DNA of 64,000 nucleotides from Marinihelvus sp036351115 (GTDB lineage Bacteria; Pseudomonadota; Gammaproteobacteria; Xanthomonadales; SZUA-36). The stretch lies in NCBI GenBank assembly GCA_036351115.1, contig JAZBOL010000033.1:8383-72382 (forward strand). Direction: 5' to 3'. The notes under the pieces are model-generated. The model was given only the letters and a program-made list of their open reading frames with translations. It did no database searches and had not been told where the DNA came from. This document shows positions 17,469-27,550 of this stretch, in pieces (positions within the stretch are counted from its first letter, which is position 1; every line of letters begins with the position of its first letter). The translations under genes and the position numbers were made by a program.

Positions 17469-18158
17469 ATGCGCCCGGGCAGCCGGGAATTTTACCGCTG
17501 GACCAAGCCGCCGCTCTGGCTGCTGGGGTTGGCGCCCCTGGCATGGATGGTGCTCGGCGCCTTCGGGCTGGCGGGTGTTTCCCTGGGGGCCAACCCCGTG
17601 GAGAAGCTGCTCGACGAAGCCGGACTCTGGAGCCTGCGGATCCTGCTGCTGACGCTTGCCGTGACGCCGCTGCGGGTGTTGACCGGCTGGACCTGGCTCC
17701 TGGGCTATCGGCGACTGCTTGGCCTGTTCGCGTTTTTCTACCTGTGCCTCCACCTGACCGTCTACCTCGCGCTGGATCGCGCCCTCGACCTGGGCCTGGT
17801 GCTGGAGGACGTGGTCGAGCGGCCCTTCATCACCCTGGGGGCTCTGGCGTTTCTGGCCATGGTGCCGTTGGCGGTGACGTCGACCCGGGGATGGATGCGC
17901 CGGCTCGGCAAGCGCTGGCAGAAATTGCACCGGCTGGTCTACGTGATCGCCATCCTCGGCGTCTGGCACTACTACTGGCAGGTCAAGCTCGACACGGTGG
18001 AGCCGACGATCTACGCCCTGATCCTGGCGGTGCTGCTGGCGTTTCGCGCGCGCGAGACCTGGCTCCGGCGACGCCGGCAGCGGGAACGCCTGGCACGCAA
18101 GGCACAGGCACGCAAGGCCGCGGCCTACTCGGCGACGGAGACCGCCAGTTCCAGCTGA
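17469..18158 (+). CDS. msrQ: MsrQ, haem-binding membrane subunit of the MsrPQ system
   Basis: A 229-residue protein with six hydrophobic segments of the ferric-reductase-like type. It passes electrons from the quinone pool and flavin to periplasmic MsrP. Conserved histidines are in YLCLHLTVY, QKLHRLVYV and GVWHYYWQVK, which fit b-haem ligation. The first segment is preceded by WTKPPLWLLGLAPL, a family hallmark. The C-terminus is long and basic. Its last 34 bases overlap the 3' end of the convergent DUF748 gene. Confidence 0.95.
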   Translation: MRPGSREFYRWTKPPLWLLGLAPLAWMVLGAFGLAGVSLGANPVEKLLDEAGLWSLRILLLTLAVTPLRVLTGWTWLLGYRRLLGLFAFFYLCLHLTVYLALDRALDLGLVLEDVVERPFITLGALAFLAMVPLAVTSTRGWMRRLGKRWQKLHRLVYVIAILGVWHYYWQVKLDTVEPTIYALILAVLLAFRARETWLRRRRQRERLARKAQARKAAAYSATETASSS

Positions 18159-21100
18159 ACCGTGCCGTCATCCCCGGGCTCCACGGCCTTGGGTTCGACC
18201 TGCATGACCGCGAGGGCCAGCTCCGCTGAGCCTTCGGTGGGCGGGGGCAGCGTATCCCCATCTGCCTCGGCACCGGCACCAATAGCCGGGGTCTCCGCAT
18301 GGGCCGCGAGCGCTTCCGCCACGGCAGCCGACCGGGCGCGGGCCAGCGCCTCGAATTCGGCGAGGCCGACGTCGACGCTGTCGATCAACCGTTTCCGAAG
18401 GTCCGCCAGGTAGGCCGTTTCGTCGAATACGACATCACCTTCCGGGTCATCCGGGGGCGGCGCTTCGTGGGTCGCGGCGATCTGGGCGAGGTCGGTTTGC
18501 GGAAACTCCTCCTGGTGCAGTGCCTCGAGCGCGGCCCGGTCCCGTTCCGTGGAAAGCTCCCCCCCGGTGTCCGGATTGGCCGTCTCCCAGGCGGCGATCC
18601 GCTCGTCCACGGCCTGCTCGCGGAGGGCCTGTGCGTCCACGGTTTCCGACCAGACGCCGGGTATTTCTAGGGCCAGTTCAGGCCGCTGTTGCATGGCTTC
18701 CGCGAGCTTGAGCAGCTTTTCCCGGTCCGGTGGCGAGATTTCGGCGCTGCCGGGTTCAAAGGCGATGATGCCGAAGTCTTCGGACTCGATGCCCACGAGG
18801 CTGCCCAGCAGCCGGAAGGGCGCCGTCACGGCCCGGGTGATCAGGTTGCCCAGTACCTGCATGATGACGCCGCCGATGCGGAATTCGGGGTTGTTGAGGT
18901 CGCCCTCGACGGGAACGTCCAGGTCGATGACGCCTTCCGAGTCCTTCAGCAGTGCGATCGCAAGACCCAGGGGAAGACTGCCCGCATCGGGGTGATCGAT
19001 TTTCTCCCCCAGTTCGATTTCCCGTATGACCACGCCGTTTTCCCCGGCCAGTTGACCCTCCTGGACGACGTAACCCAGGTCCGCGTCGAGCCTTCCTGCC
19101 GCGATCTCGTAGCCGGCGAACTGGACGGAGTAGGGGGACAGGCGAGAGATTTCGAGGTTACGGAACACGACATCGATGTCCGTTTGCCGAACCGGGTCCC
19201 AGGCGTTGATGGTGCCGTTGATGCGCGCCTGGCCGAATTCGTTGACCTGGCCCTCGAGGTCGACGGACGCCGGCTCCCTGGAGCGTGTCGCCAGGGTGGA
19301 GATGTCCCCGTCCATGTCCCGGATAGCGGCTGCGAAGGGCAAGGGCAGGGAGGCGTCGGAAAAATCGAGCGCCGCATCATCCAGGCGCACTCCCCCAACG
19401 GTGATGTCCGGCAGGGGTGCGCCGTCTTCGCTGCCGGCGGCATCACCCGCCTCGCCAGGGTCTTCGTCGGTCACCAGCACATCGCTCACGTTGGTCGTCA
19501 GGTCCTCGGCGATATGAAACCGGCCATAGAGGCCCTGGAGCTGAGCGGTGGAGGTTTCGATGCGCTCGGCGGACAGGTCGGCTTCAAAGCGATCCAGGGT
19601 CAGCGCGGTCCAGGACACGAGCCGTTCCTCGCGCCCCCGGTCCACGACATCCAGGTCGGTCAGCTGAAGATTGCCGGCGGCCTCCAGAAGCTGATCCGGG
19701 CCATGCCGGATGTCGGCCGTCAGATCCAGGGTTCCCCCGGCGAGGTCCACGTTGGCCAGGGCGTTCACGTACGGCTGCGCGAGGGGAATGGCCAGTCCGG
19801 TGATGTCGATCCGCCCGGTTGCGGTCAACTCGGGAAAGGCCGTGACGGCGCCCTGGAACGCCAGGTCCCCGCCGGATTCGAGCCGTGCATTGACCGCGAG
19901 GGGAAACTCGGACCCGTCTTCGAGATCGATGCCCTCGATCTCGAGCGCCAGGCCCTGGATCTCCGCCGTCAGGGCGGGTTCGACGGTGCGGTCTTCGACG
20001 GAAAACCCGCTGTCCGCCACGGTGAAGCGGTCAATGGCGGCGGACCAGGTGTCCTCGGCCGCCCCCGGGGGGGCGATCGCCTCCGGGTCTTCCGTGCCGG
20101 CTGCCGGAAGGAGGTCGAGCAGGTTCATTGAGCCGTCCTCGCGCAGCACGATCTCGGCATCGAAGTCCGTCACGTCGATGGCCGCGAGGCGAGCGCTTCG
20201 GGACAGCAGGTCGAAGGTCCCACCGGCCCACTCCGTGCGCTCCACGCGGATCAGTTCCTCGTTGGTATCGTCCGTGAGGAGGGCGAGGTCGCGGACATCG
20301 CCCCGGATGTTTTCGAGCACGAGATCGAGGCCGGCTTCCGTGATCCTGGTGTGGTAGGACACGTCGAGATCGACGCCGGAAAAGTCGATGTCGAGGGGCA
20401 GGTAATAGTCCAGGTAGGGCCGGATGTTGGGCATGGCGTTGCCCCGGAAGACGATTTCCCCGTCGCTTCGAAAGGGCACGATCTGGATGTCGCCACGCCA
20501 GCTCAGCGAATCGGTCTCATTGAGCAGGATCGAGACCGCCTGCTGCCCGGCATGATCCGGCAGGGTCCGCACGTCGTCCACGTCCACGGTGATCGGTCCC
20601 AGGGTGTAGGTGAACCGGTCCGCGGGGCCATCGATCACCCGCACGCTGGCGTCCCGAACGCGAAGTTCCTGGACAATCGCTCGCGGCGGCAGGTCTTCTT
20701 CCGCTTCAGCCGATGCTTCCTCGGCCGGAGCCAGGTCAGCCAGGAAACGCACCAGCCGGGTGTCCGTTCCTTCGAAGCGTTCCTCGAACAGGTAAAGCTG
20801 GTCGAGTTCAATGCGCTTGAAATTGAGCGCCCAGTCGATCAGGGAACGCGTCTCGAAATCCACGAAGAGACGGTCGTAGGCGATAAGCGGTTCGCTGTCC
20901 GTGTCGCGAAGCTCGAACCCGGTCATTTCGAGGGTGAGCAGGTAGGGGTTCGTGCGGGTCTCCTCGATCGTCAGGGAGCGGCCCACGGCCTCCATCTGCC
21001 CGGTGAGCACGCGTTCCACGGCCCAGGGCGCCACCAGGAAGCCGAGCAGCGTATAGGTCACCAGGGCGATGAGCAGCCAGCATCGTTTGCGACGATAGTC

Positions 21101-21160
21101 CAGCCACGGCTGCAGCCAGCCCGGCAGGGCAGTGGGTCGGGATTCGGTGCTGTCTGTCAC
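18125..21160 (-). CDS. DUF748/AsmA-like envelope protein
   Basis: A 1011-residue protein with one N-terminal membrane anchor (LLIALVTYTLLGFLVAPWAV). A long AsmA-like beta-rich body follows and then a helical C-terminus. The stretch VVIREIELGEKIDHPDAGSLPLGLAIALLKDSEGVIDLDVPVEGDLNNPEF is the diagnostic DUF748 block. After it comes FGIIAFEPGSAEISPPDREKLLKLAEAM, which resembles the start of an OmpA-like peptidoglycan-binding domain. AsmA-like proteins span the periplasm and are implicated in phospholipid transfer to the outer membrane; the role of this family is less settled. It is the last gene of a minus-strand run and overlaps msrQ tail to tail by 34 bases. Confidence 0.9.
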   Translation of the reverse strand: MTDSTESRPTALPGWLQPWLDYRRKRCWLLIALVTYTLLGFLVAPWAVERVLTGQMEAVGRSLTIEETRTNPYLLTLEMTGFELRDTDSEPLIAYDRLFVDFETRSLIDWALNFKRIELDQLYLFEERFEGTDTRLVRFLADLAPAEEASAEAEEDLPPRAIVQELRVRDASVRVIDGPADRFTYTLGPITVDVDDVRTLPDHAGQQAVSILLNETDSLSWRGDIQIVPFRSDGEIVFRGNAMPNIRPYLDYYLPLDIDFSGVDLDVSYHTRITEAGLDLVLENIRGDVRDLALLTDDTNEELIRVERTEWAGGTFDLLSRSARLAAIDVTDFDAEIVLREDGSMNLLDLLPAAGTEDPEAIAPPGAAEDTWSAAIDRFTVADSGFSVEDRTVEPALTAEIQGLALEIEGIDLEDGSEFPLAVNARLESGGDLAFQGAVTAFPELTATGRIDITGLAIPLAQPYVNALANVDLAGGTLDLTADIRHGPDQLLEAAGNLQLTDLDVVDRGREERLVSWTALTLDRFEADLSAERIETSTAQLQGLYGRFHIAEDLTTNVSDVLVTDEDPGEAGDAAGSEDGAPLPDITVGGVRLDDAALDFSDASLPLPFAAAIRDMDGDISTLATRSREPASVDLEGQVNEFGQARINGTINAWDPVRQTDIDVVFRNLEISRLSPYSVQFAGYEIAAGRLDADLGYVVQEGQLAGENGVVIREIELGEKIDHPDAGSLPLGLAIALLKDSEGVIDLDVPVEGDLNNPEFRIGGVIMQVLGNLITRAVTAPFRLLGSLVGIESEDFGIIAFEPGSAEISPPDREKLLKLAEAMQQRPELALEIPGVWSETVDAQALREQAVDERIAAWETANPDTGGELSTERDRAALEALHQEEFPQTDLAQIAATHEAPPPDDPEGDVVFDETAYLADLRKRLIDSVDVGLAEFEALARARSAAVAEALAAHAETPAIGAGAEADGDTLPPPTEGSAELALAVMQVEPKAVEPGDDGTVQLELAVSVAE

Positions 21161-21263
21161 GGGGGGCCCTCGAACGCGCGGTCAGCCTGAGTATAGGAAA
21201 GGGTCGTCAGCGATGGAACGGTGGATGCGGTTTCCACGGCCGGATCGCGAATCGTTGGGCGTT

Positions 21264-22622
21264 TCAGTCCGCAAGGCGGCGGAGCAGGCGCGGATACCAG
21301 AGCGCCTGGGTCAGGCCCCGCACCGCCATGAAAACGAGCACGGCGCCCCACAGGCCGGCCAGTCCCCAGCGTGTCGTCATGGGGCCGAGGATCAGCACGT
21401 AGACCACGAACGCCACGGCCATGGTGCCGAGCATGGCCCGGGCCGCGGTCGCGCCGATGAAGACCCCGTCGAAGTGGTAGCAGGCCACCGCGACCACGGG
21501 AAGGGCCGCCACCAGGGGCATGACGGCGGCGGTGGCCCGGCGCACGGCTTCGATGTCCGTGAGCATGGCGGTGATCCCGTCGCCCGCCCACCAGAACAAG
21601 GCTGCGTAGGCGAGGCTGGCGACGAAGGCCCAGGCGCCGGAAACCCGGACCCAGCGCCGAAACTCCGTCTTGCGGCCGTGCCCCCAGGCGGCCCCGGCCT
21701 GGGCTTCCGCCGCGTGGGCGAAGCCGTCCAGGCCCAGGGAAATGAGCAACAGGTACTGGTTGAGAACGTGGCTCGCCGCCATGGCGGTTTCGCCGAGGCC
21801 GGCAGCCTCGCGCATGATCAACGTGAGGGCGATCATGAGGAGGATGGTCCTCAGGAAGATGAAGCCGTTCAGCACCAGCAGCGGACGGAACGATGACAGT
21901 ATCCAGGTCGCGCGATCGCGCAGGACGCCGAGCCCGCGGGAAACCGCCGGGATGCGCCACAGCAGCCACAGGCCGAGCAGCGCCGCCAGCCACTGGGCGA
22001 TGAGGGTGCCGAGTGCCACGCCGGGCACGCCCAGCTCCAACCCCACGACGAACCAGACGTTCAGCACCGCGTTGCCCAGATTCAGGGCGACCTGCAGCAC
22101 CAGCACGGCCGTGGTTTTGCCCAGCCCGAACAGGACCCCCGAGATCGCGAAGACGAGCAGGCTCGCCGGCGCCGCCCAGATCCTGAGGTCGTAGTAGGCC
22201 TCGGTCACCGTCACGACGTCGGCCGGGGGCGCCAGCGCCGCGAGGCCGAGGCGCCAGATCGGCTCCTGCAGGACCCAGAGCAGTGCGCCGAACGCCAGGG
22301 CCAGGGCGCAGGATCTCGCCACGACCCGACCCAGCTCCTGGCTGTCGCCGCGACCGTGGGCCTGGGCCACGAGTCCGGTGGTGCCCATGCGCAGGAAACC
22401 GAAGGCCCAGAACAGGAAATTGAAGATGACGCTGCCCAGTCCCACCGCGGCCAGGTGCACCGCGCCGGGCAGATGGCCGACGGCCCAGGTGTCCACGAGG
22501 CCCACGAGCGGGGCGGAGGAATTCGCGAGAATCGCCGGAAACGCGATGGTCCACACGCGGCGATGGACTCGACGGGTCGACAGGTTGGCGGGGGCGGCGG
22601 CCTGGCTTTCGGTGTGTGACAA
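21264..22622 (-). CDS. MATE-family efflux transporter (DinF/NorM-like)
   Basis: A 452-residue inner-membrane protein with 12 hydrophobic segments in two homologous halves. RVWTIAFPAILANSSAPLVGLVDTWAVGHL is the typical MATE N-terminus, with AVGLGSVIFNFLFWAFGFLRMGTTGLVAQA after it, as in the DinF subgroup. Such proteins export cationic or amphipathic compounds by Na+ or H+ antiport; the substrate is not readable. The TTG at 22622 begins three bases after the upstream EamA stop, which fits translational coupling. The gene is part of a ppc-EamA-MATE-DUF748 run. Confidence 0.92.
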   Translation of the reverse strand: MSHTESQAAAPANLSTRRVHRRVWTIAFPAILANSSAPLVGLVDTWAVGHLPGAVHLAAVGLGSVIFNFLFWAFGFLRMGTTGLVAQAHGRGDSQELGRVVARSCALALAFGALLWVLQEPIWRLGLAALAPPADVVTVTEAYYDLRIWAAPASLLVFAISGVLFGLGKTTAVLVLQVALNLGNAVLNVWFVVGLELGVPGVALGTLIAQWLAALLGLWLLWRIPAVSRGLGVLRDRATWILSSFRPLLVLNGFIFLRTILLMIALTLIMREAAGLGETAMAASHVLNQYLLLISLGLDGFAHAAEAQAGAAWGHGRKTEFRRWVRVSGAWAFVASLAYAALFWWAGDGITAMLTDIEAVRRATAAVMPLVAALPVVAVACYHFDGVFIGATAARAMLGTMAVAFVVYVLILGPMTTRWGLAGLWGAVLVFMAVRGLTQALWYPRLLRRLAD

Positions 22623-22625
22623 ACC

Positions 22626-23513
22626 TCAGGGGCCGGCGGCTTTCAGCACGGACTGCGCCCGGGCGCGGCCGCGCAGGGTGATGAACAGGATGCTGGCCAG
22701 GATGATGGAACCGCCGATCCACAGTTTCGGGCCGGGGCTGTCCCCCCAGACCAGCACGCCGAAGCCGGCGGCCATGGGCGTCATCATGAGCATGTAGGGC
22801 ATGACCAGCGGCACCGGGTGGCGCTGCACGAGCAGGTAGAACACGCCGTGGCCCACGAGCGACGCCACCACCGTGGTGTAGGCCAGGGCGGCCCAGTGCC
22901 ATCCCGACGCGTTCTGAATGGCGAGCCACTGGTTTTCCTCGAACAGCAGCGTTCCCACGGCCATCACCGGCAGACAGATGATGGCGCTCCAGCCCTGGAA
23001 ACTCATGGGCGTCAGTCCGCTGAGCTTGCGCATGAGCACGGAAGCCAGCGCCTGGGAAAACGCCGAGAACAGGATCAGGGCCAGCGCGGCCGGCTGGCGA
23101 AGCACCAGGGGGTCAAAGGCGATCACCATGACGCCTGCGAAGGCGGTCGCGGTCGCCGCCAGGGTCCGCCAGCCCGTTCTTTCCCGAAGGACGAACAGCG
23201 CCAGGAGCACGGCGAAGGGGATGTACATGATCTGCAGCACCGCGATCGACGTCACGTCCTCGGACACCCGCAGGGCCCAGAAGAGAAACGTGAAATGCAG
23301 ACCACCCATGCACAGGGCGACGGCGATCAGGCGCGGCCACTGCCCCGCCGGTGGACGATGCAGCAGGGGCAGGGTGAGGAGGATCACGCCGGTGAAGCGC
23401 AGCACCATGAAGAGCAGGGGTGGAAAGCCCTCCATGCCCTTGGCGCCGGCGGTGAAATTGAAACCCCAGGCGGCGCACACCAGCACCACCAGCATAAGGT
23501 CTCGGGTCGGCAA
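22626..23513 (-). CDS. EamA-family (DMT superfamily) transporter
   Basis: A 295-residue protein with ten hydrophobic segments made of two EamA repeats. The first repeat begins RDLMLVVLVCAAWGFNF and ends near LLALFVLRERTGWRTL, the family's conserved loop. The second runs from about residue 150. EamA proteins export metabolites or take up small solutes; specificity cannot be assigned. The TTG at 23513 fits the family N-terminus, and an ATG at 23495 is possible. It follows ppc by six bases and precedes the MATE gene by three. Confidence 0.9.
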   Translation of the reverse strand: MPTRDLMLVVLVCAAWGFNFTAGAKGMEGFPPLLFMVLRFTGVILLTLPLLHRPPAGQWPRLIAVALCMGGLHFTFLFWALRVSEDVTSIAVLQIMYIPFAVLLALFVLRERTGWRTLAATATAFAGVMVIAFDPLVLRQPAALALILFSAFSQALASVLMRKLSGLTPMSFQGWSAIICLPVMAVGTLLFEENQWLAIQNASGWHWAALAYTTVVASLVGHGVFYLLVQRHPVPLVMPYMLMMTPMAAGFGVLVWGDSPGPKLWIGGSIILASILFITLRGRARAQSVLKAAGP

Positions 23514-23519
23514 GGAGGG

Positions 23520-26240
23520 TCAGCCCGTGTTCTGGATGGCCAGGGCGATCCCGGTCACCGTGGATTTCAGGGCCCGGAGGAGTTCGTCATCCTCCCGGTT
23601 CGAAGCACGCCAGCGTTGCAGCAGGTCGATCTGCATGAGATGCATGGGATCCGCGTACGGATTGCGCAGGCGGATGTTGCGCTGCAGGGTTCGCTGGTCG
23701 TCCAGCAGCTCTTCCGTGCCCTTCAGGGCAAGAATATGACGGGTCGCCAGGGCGAACTCGGCATCGATGGCGTCGAACACCGGGCGGCCTTCTTCGCCCG
23801 CCAGCGCCGCGTAGCGCTGGCCGATCTCCAGCGTGGATTTGCCCAGGACCATTTCCACATCGTTGATCATGCCCCGGAAAAAACTCCAGCGCTGCAGCAT
23901 GTCCCGAAGCGGCTCGATGCCGTGTTTCCCGATCAGTTCGTCCAGGGCGGTGCCGATGCCATAGACCCCGGGAAAGCCCACGCGCACCTGCGCCCAGGAA
24001 AACACCCAGGGTATCGCGCGGAGGTTTTCAATGCCCTGGCCGCTGCGACGGGACGCGGGCCGTGAACCGATGTTCAGCTGCTCGATCACGTCGATTGGCG
24101 TGGCGGTTCGGAAGGTGTGGATGAAGGCCGGGTCGCCGTAAACCATGTCCCGGAAGGTGCGCCGGGCCGTGGCCGCCAGCTGCTCCATGAGGCCGCGCAT
24201 GTCGTCGTCGGCATGTTGCCCCGTGTCCGCCAGGTGGTGGCGAAGAACGGCGCCGGTCATGAGTTCCAGGTTGCGCAGGGCGATGGGGCGAATGCCGTAT
24301 TTCTGGTTGATCACTTCGCCCTGTTCGGTCACGCGAAGGCAACCGCCGATGCTGCCCCCCGGGGCCCCCTCGATGCCGTTGACGAGGTTTCCCCCGCCGC
24401 GGCTAACGGTGCCGCCGCGCCCGTGGAAGAAATGTACCGTGACGTCATGGCGCCGGCCAATCTCCACCAGTTGCCGTTGTGCCTCGTAGAGCCCCCAGCG
24501 GGCCGCGACGATGCCGCTGTCCTTGCTGCTGTCCGAGTAACCGACCATGATCACCTGGCGGTCGCCGCGACGCGCGAGATGCGCCCGGTAGGCCGGTTGA
24601 GCGAGCAACTGCCCGAGAATCTCCGGACCTGCGTCCAGGTCGTCCACGGTTTCCAGCAGCGGCGCGACGTCCAGGGGCACCTCGTCATCGTGCGCCAGTC
24701 CGCCGAAACGGGCGAGGGCCAGGGCCGAGAGCACGTCGTCTGCACCCTGGGTCATGCTGATGATGAACAGGCCGGTGGCCTCCAGGCCGAACCGTTCGCG
24801 GCCCTCGCGGATCGCCTCGAACACCCGGAGGGTTTCCTGGGCCTGGTCTGACAGGGGTGCCCGGGGCAGGGCGGGCATGGGGCCCTCCAGCAGATGGGTC
24901 AACCGTTCCGCGCGGGTGTGCACGTCCAGTTCGGCCCAGTCCGGTGTCTCGAGCAGTTCCGCCAGCACGTGGCGATGCACCAGGGCGTCCTGCCGCGAGT
25001 CCAGGGTCGCAAGGTGGAACCCGAAGGTATCGATTTTTCGAAGCAGGCGTCGCACCCCGAACAGGCCGGCGTGTCGTCCTTTCCCGGCCTCCAGGCTGCG
25101 CGCAATGCAGGCCAGGTCTTCCCGGAATTCGTCCGGCGTCGCGTAGCCAGGCTGCACGTCGCGCGCGGTGTTCGAAAGCTTGCCGGCGATGAATTTCAGC
25201 ATGCAGCGATAGGGCATCTCCCGGTGGCGGGCGGGTATGCGCGCATCCACGTCCGGCAGCTCGGCCGCCAGTGCCGCGAGGCGTGGCTGAATGTCTCCGG
25301 CGAAGCGGGCCACGCCCTCGCTCTGGCTCAGGTAGCGCGCGAGGCGGTTCACCTCGGGCAGGTAGCAGCGGATGATGGCCTCGCGTTGCGTGGCCAGCGA
25401 TTCGAGCAGGGTCTCGCCGGTGACGTTGGGGTTGCCATCCATGTCGCCGCCGACCCAGGAGCCGAAGCGAAGCAGGTCGCGATAACTGGCCTTTGCGGCC
25501 CCGGCGCCATAGGCCGCCTCCAGGGCCTGTTCGAGAGACTCGTGGAATGGCGGGACGATGCGATAAAGAATGTCCGTCAGGTAAAACAGCACGTTGTCGA
25601 GCTCGTCGGATACCTGGGGTTTCACGCCCGGCACCGTGGCGGTTTGCCAGGCGCTGTTGATGGCGTCGCGGATCCGATCGAGGACCTGCTGGTCCTCCTG
25701 TGGCGTCAGGTCCCCGGTCACCCGTTCCGTCAGGCGGTGAATGATGGAGTATTCCTTTTCCAGAAAGCTGCGCCGCGTGGCCTCGGTCGGGTGCGCGGTG
25801 AAGACGGGTCTGATGCGCAGTTCTTCGAGCAGGCCGGCGAGCCGGTCCGCGTCGACGCCCTCCGCGGCCAGGGAGCTCATGACCTCCTGGAGGCTGCCGG
25901 CCTGGGCGGCGGCCTGGTCCTTCTGGTAGGCGCGCCGTCGCCGGATGCGGTGGGTTTTCTCCGCCAGGTTCGTCAGGCGCAGGTACGTCGAAAAAGCCTT
26001 GATGATGCGTAGTGTCGCCGGCACGTCCAGGCTGGCAAGCAGTTTCTCCAGTTCTTCCGGGTTGGACTCGTCATCTTCCCGCCAGGTGATGGCGGCGGTG
26101 CGGATTGCCTCGACCTGATCGAGCAATTCCTGGCCATGCTGTTCCACGAGCGCCTGGCCGAGCAGCTGGCCCATGAGACTGACGTCCGCCCGGAGGGGCA
26201 GGTCTTTCTCGGGAAAATCGATCTGGCGGATTTCGGTCAT
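23520..26240 (-). CDS. ppc: Phosphoenolpyruvate carboxylase
   Basis: A 906-residue cytoplasmic enzyme that adds bicarbonate to phosphoenolpyruvate to give oxaloacetate, refilling the citric acid cycle. The conserved blocks are present: VFTAHPTEATRRS with the catalytic histidine, GSWVGGDMDGNPNVT, GYSDSSKDSG, FFHGRGGTVSRGGG, and the C-terminal QNTG that binds allosteric effectors. The length is normal for bacteria (about 880-930). The ATG at 26240 (MTEIRQIDFPEKD) was chosen because the upstream extension runs into the next gene. It appears to head an operon with two transporters and the DUF748 gene. Confidence 0.97.
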   Translation of the reverse strand: MTEIRQIDFPEKDLPLRADVSLMGQLLGQALVEQHGQELLDQVEAIRTAAITWREDDESNPEELEKLLASLDVPATLRIIKAFSTYLRLTNLAEKTHRIRRRRAYQKDQAAAQAGSLQEVMSSLAAEGVDADRLAGLLEELRIRPVFTAHPTEATRRSFLEKEYSIIHRLTERVTGDLTPQEDQQVLDRIRDAINSAWQTATVPGVKPQVSDELDNVLFYLTDILYRIVPPFHESLEQALEAAYGAGAAKASYRDLLRFGSWVGGDMDGNPNVTGETLLESLATQREAIIRCYLPEVNRLARYLSQSEGVARFAGDIQPRLAALAAELPDVDARIPARHREMPYRCMLKFIAGKLSNTARDVQPGYATPDEFREDLACIARSLEAGKGRHAGLFGVRRLLRKIDTFGFHLATLDSRQDALVHRHVLAELLETPDWAELDVHTRAERLTHLLEGPMPALPRAPLSDQAQETLRVFEAIREGRERFGLEATGLFIISMTQGADDVLSALALARFGGLAHDDEVPLDVAPLLETVDDLDAGPEILGQLLAQPAYRAHLARRGDRQVIMVGYSDSSKDSGIVAARWGLYEAQRQLVEIGRRHDVTVHFFHGRGGTVSRGGGNLVNGIEGAPGGSIGGCLRVTEQGEVINQKYGIRPIALRNLELMTGAVLRHHLADTGQHADDDMRGLMEQLAATARRTFRDMVYGDPAFIHTFRTATPIDVIEQLNIGSRPASRRSGQGIENLRAIPWVFSWAQVRVGFPGVYGIGTALDELIGKHGIEPLRDMLQRWSFFRGMINDVEMVLGKSTLEIGQRYAALAGEEGRPVFDAIDAEFALATRHILALKGTEELLDDQRTLQRNIRLRNPYADPMHLMQIDLLQRWRASNREDDELLRALKSTVTGIALAIQNTG

Positions 26241-26364
26241 GGGTTCGGTCGGTGGGAGGCGGCGCGGTACGTCCGATGGTTTCCCATAACGGCGGCATGT
26301 GCAAGGGCGCGTGCTTCGCCGGTGACGGTGCGCGTAGCTCGTCGCCCGACTTTGCCGGGGCGGT

Positions 26365-27534
26365 TTACTCGAAATACACCGGATCACCGGGAACCAGGCG
26401 AAGACCATCGGCCCGGTCCAGCCCGTTGAAGCGCATGATGCCCTGGAGGTCATCCACGTACGCCTGGCGGCGTTCCGAGTATTCCTGCAACGTCCCTGCC
26501 AGGGCGAGGCCGTCAAACTCGATCGGGCCCGGTTTCCCGGCGCGTTGCCGTTCCCGTTGGCGCCGGAAGTCCTCGTAAACCCGGTGCGTATTCAGGTTGA
26601 ACAGGTAAGCCCGGACCGACTCGATGGGACTGTCGAAAGCGCGCACACCGTAACTGCCCAGGGATTCCCGCTGGTTCTCAGGCCGCAGGGCACTGTCATC
26701 CCAGGCCCACTGGCCGAACAACGCGTTTCCCGTGGTGGCGAAGCGCGAGGTGCCGTAACCGCTCTCATAGGCCGCCTGGCCGAGGGCGAGGGAGGGCGGT
26801 ACCGTGTCCACGCGTCGCAGCAGTTCCTCCAGGTCCCCCGGTTCGAGGGAAGCCTGGCTGTCCGCCGGCAACACGCCGTAGCGGACGGCGAGGGACCGGG
26901 CGTCTTCGTGTTCGGCCGGCGAAATCGGTGCACGGTTGAGCCGCTTCCGACGGTAGGACTCGAGGCGTTCCCGGTCGTTGAGCACGGCCTCGTTCTCCAG
27001 CAGGACCAGGGGCAGTACGGCCCGGTAGAACACGCTTTTCTTGAGGGGCACGGAGATGCCGTCGGCCCAGCCCGGCTGAATCGACAGGGCGACCACCGGG
27101 GGCACGACAACAGCCTCCCCTTGTTCAATCTGTTCGGCCGTGTAGCCCACCGCTTCGAAGAACCAGGTCAGGTAGTCAAGGGTCACGCCTTGCACGACAT
27201 CGAATTCCGGGTGGTCGAGCCGTTCCGGCGCAGGCTGGGGCGCGGCGGACAGATCGATGCCGGCCACCAGCCGGTCGAATTCGGTGGGCTCCGGCGGATT
27301 GATCTCCGCATCCTGCGCCAGCGTTTCATGCAGGTTCTCGGCCCGCAGCACGGCGTCCGCGGTTGCCGTTTCCTTGCGTGTTTCTTTCTGGAACAGCGGA
27401 AGCAGCAGGCCGGCGCCGAGTAAAAGAACGCCGGCGACCAACAGCAGCCGCCGGCTCACCGGCGTGTCGGTGGTTTGCAGCAGCGTCTCGCGCCGACGAC
27501 GGCCGGATGAGGAATGAGGGTCCTTCGGTGACAT
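26365..27534 (-). CDS. Bax-like glucosaminidase-domain protein
   Basis: A 389-residue protein with one membrane segment near residues 27-47 (LLLVAGVLLLGAGLLLPLF) that places the rest in the periplasm. The C-terminal half carries the Bax/glucosaminidase signature: LALGQAAYESGYGTSRFATTGNALFGQW, with a catalytic-type glutamate, then VRAFDSPIESVRAYLFNLNTH and the YEDFRRQRERQR helix. Such enzymes cleave N-acetylglucosaminyl bonds in peptidoglycan. The N-terminal region (50-120) has no recognised domain. Downstream, 124 bases separate it from ppc. Confidence 0.88.
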   Translation of the reverse strand: MSPKDPHSSSGRRRRETLLQTTDTPVSRRLLLVAGVLLLGAGLLLPLFQKETRKETATADAVLRAENLHETLAQDAEINPPEPTEFDRLVAGIDLSAAPQPAPERLDHPEFDVVQGVTLDYLTWFFEAVGYTAEQIEQGEAVVVPPVVALSIQPGWADGISVPLKKSVFYRAVLPLVLLENEAVLNDRERLESYRRKRLNRAPISPAEHEDARSLAVRYGVLPADSQASLEPGDLEELLRRVDTVPPSLALGQAAYESGYGTSRFATTGNALFGQWAWDDSALRPENQRESLGSYGVRAFDSPIESVRAYLFNLNTHRVYEDFRRQRERQRAGKPGPIEFDGLALAGTLQEYSERRQAYVDDLQGIMRFNGLDRADGLRLVPGDPVYFE

Positions 27535-27550
27535 GCGAAATCCAGTAAGG

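Noticed and set aside
18689..20131. A long plus-strand frame opposite the DUF748 gene
   Set aside because: The DUF748 signature and codon use are on the minus strand; the plus translation has low-information composition.
26241..26516. An N-terminal extension of phosphoenolpyruvate carboxylase
   Set aside because: The frame is open upstream but runs into the Bax-like gene. The family start is at 26240 with normal protein length.
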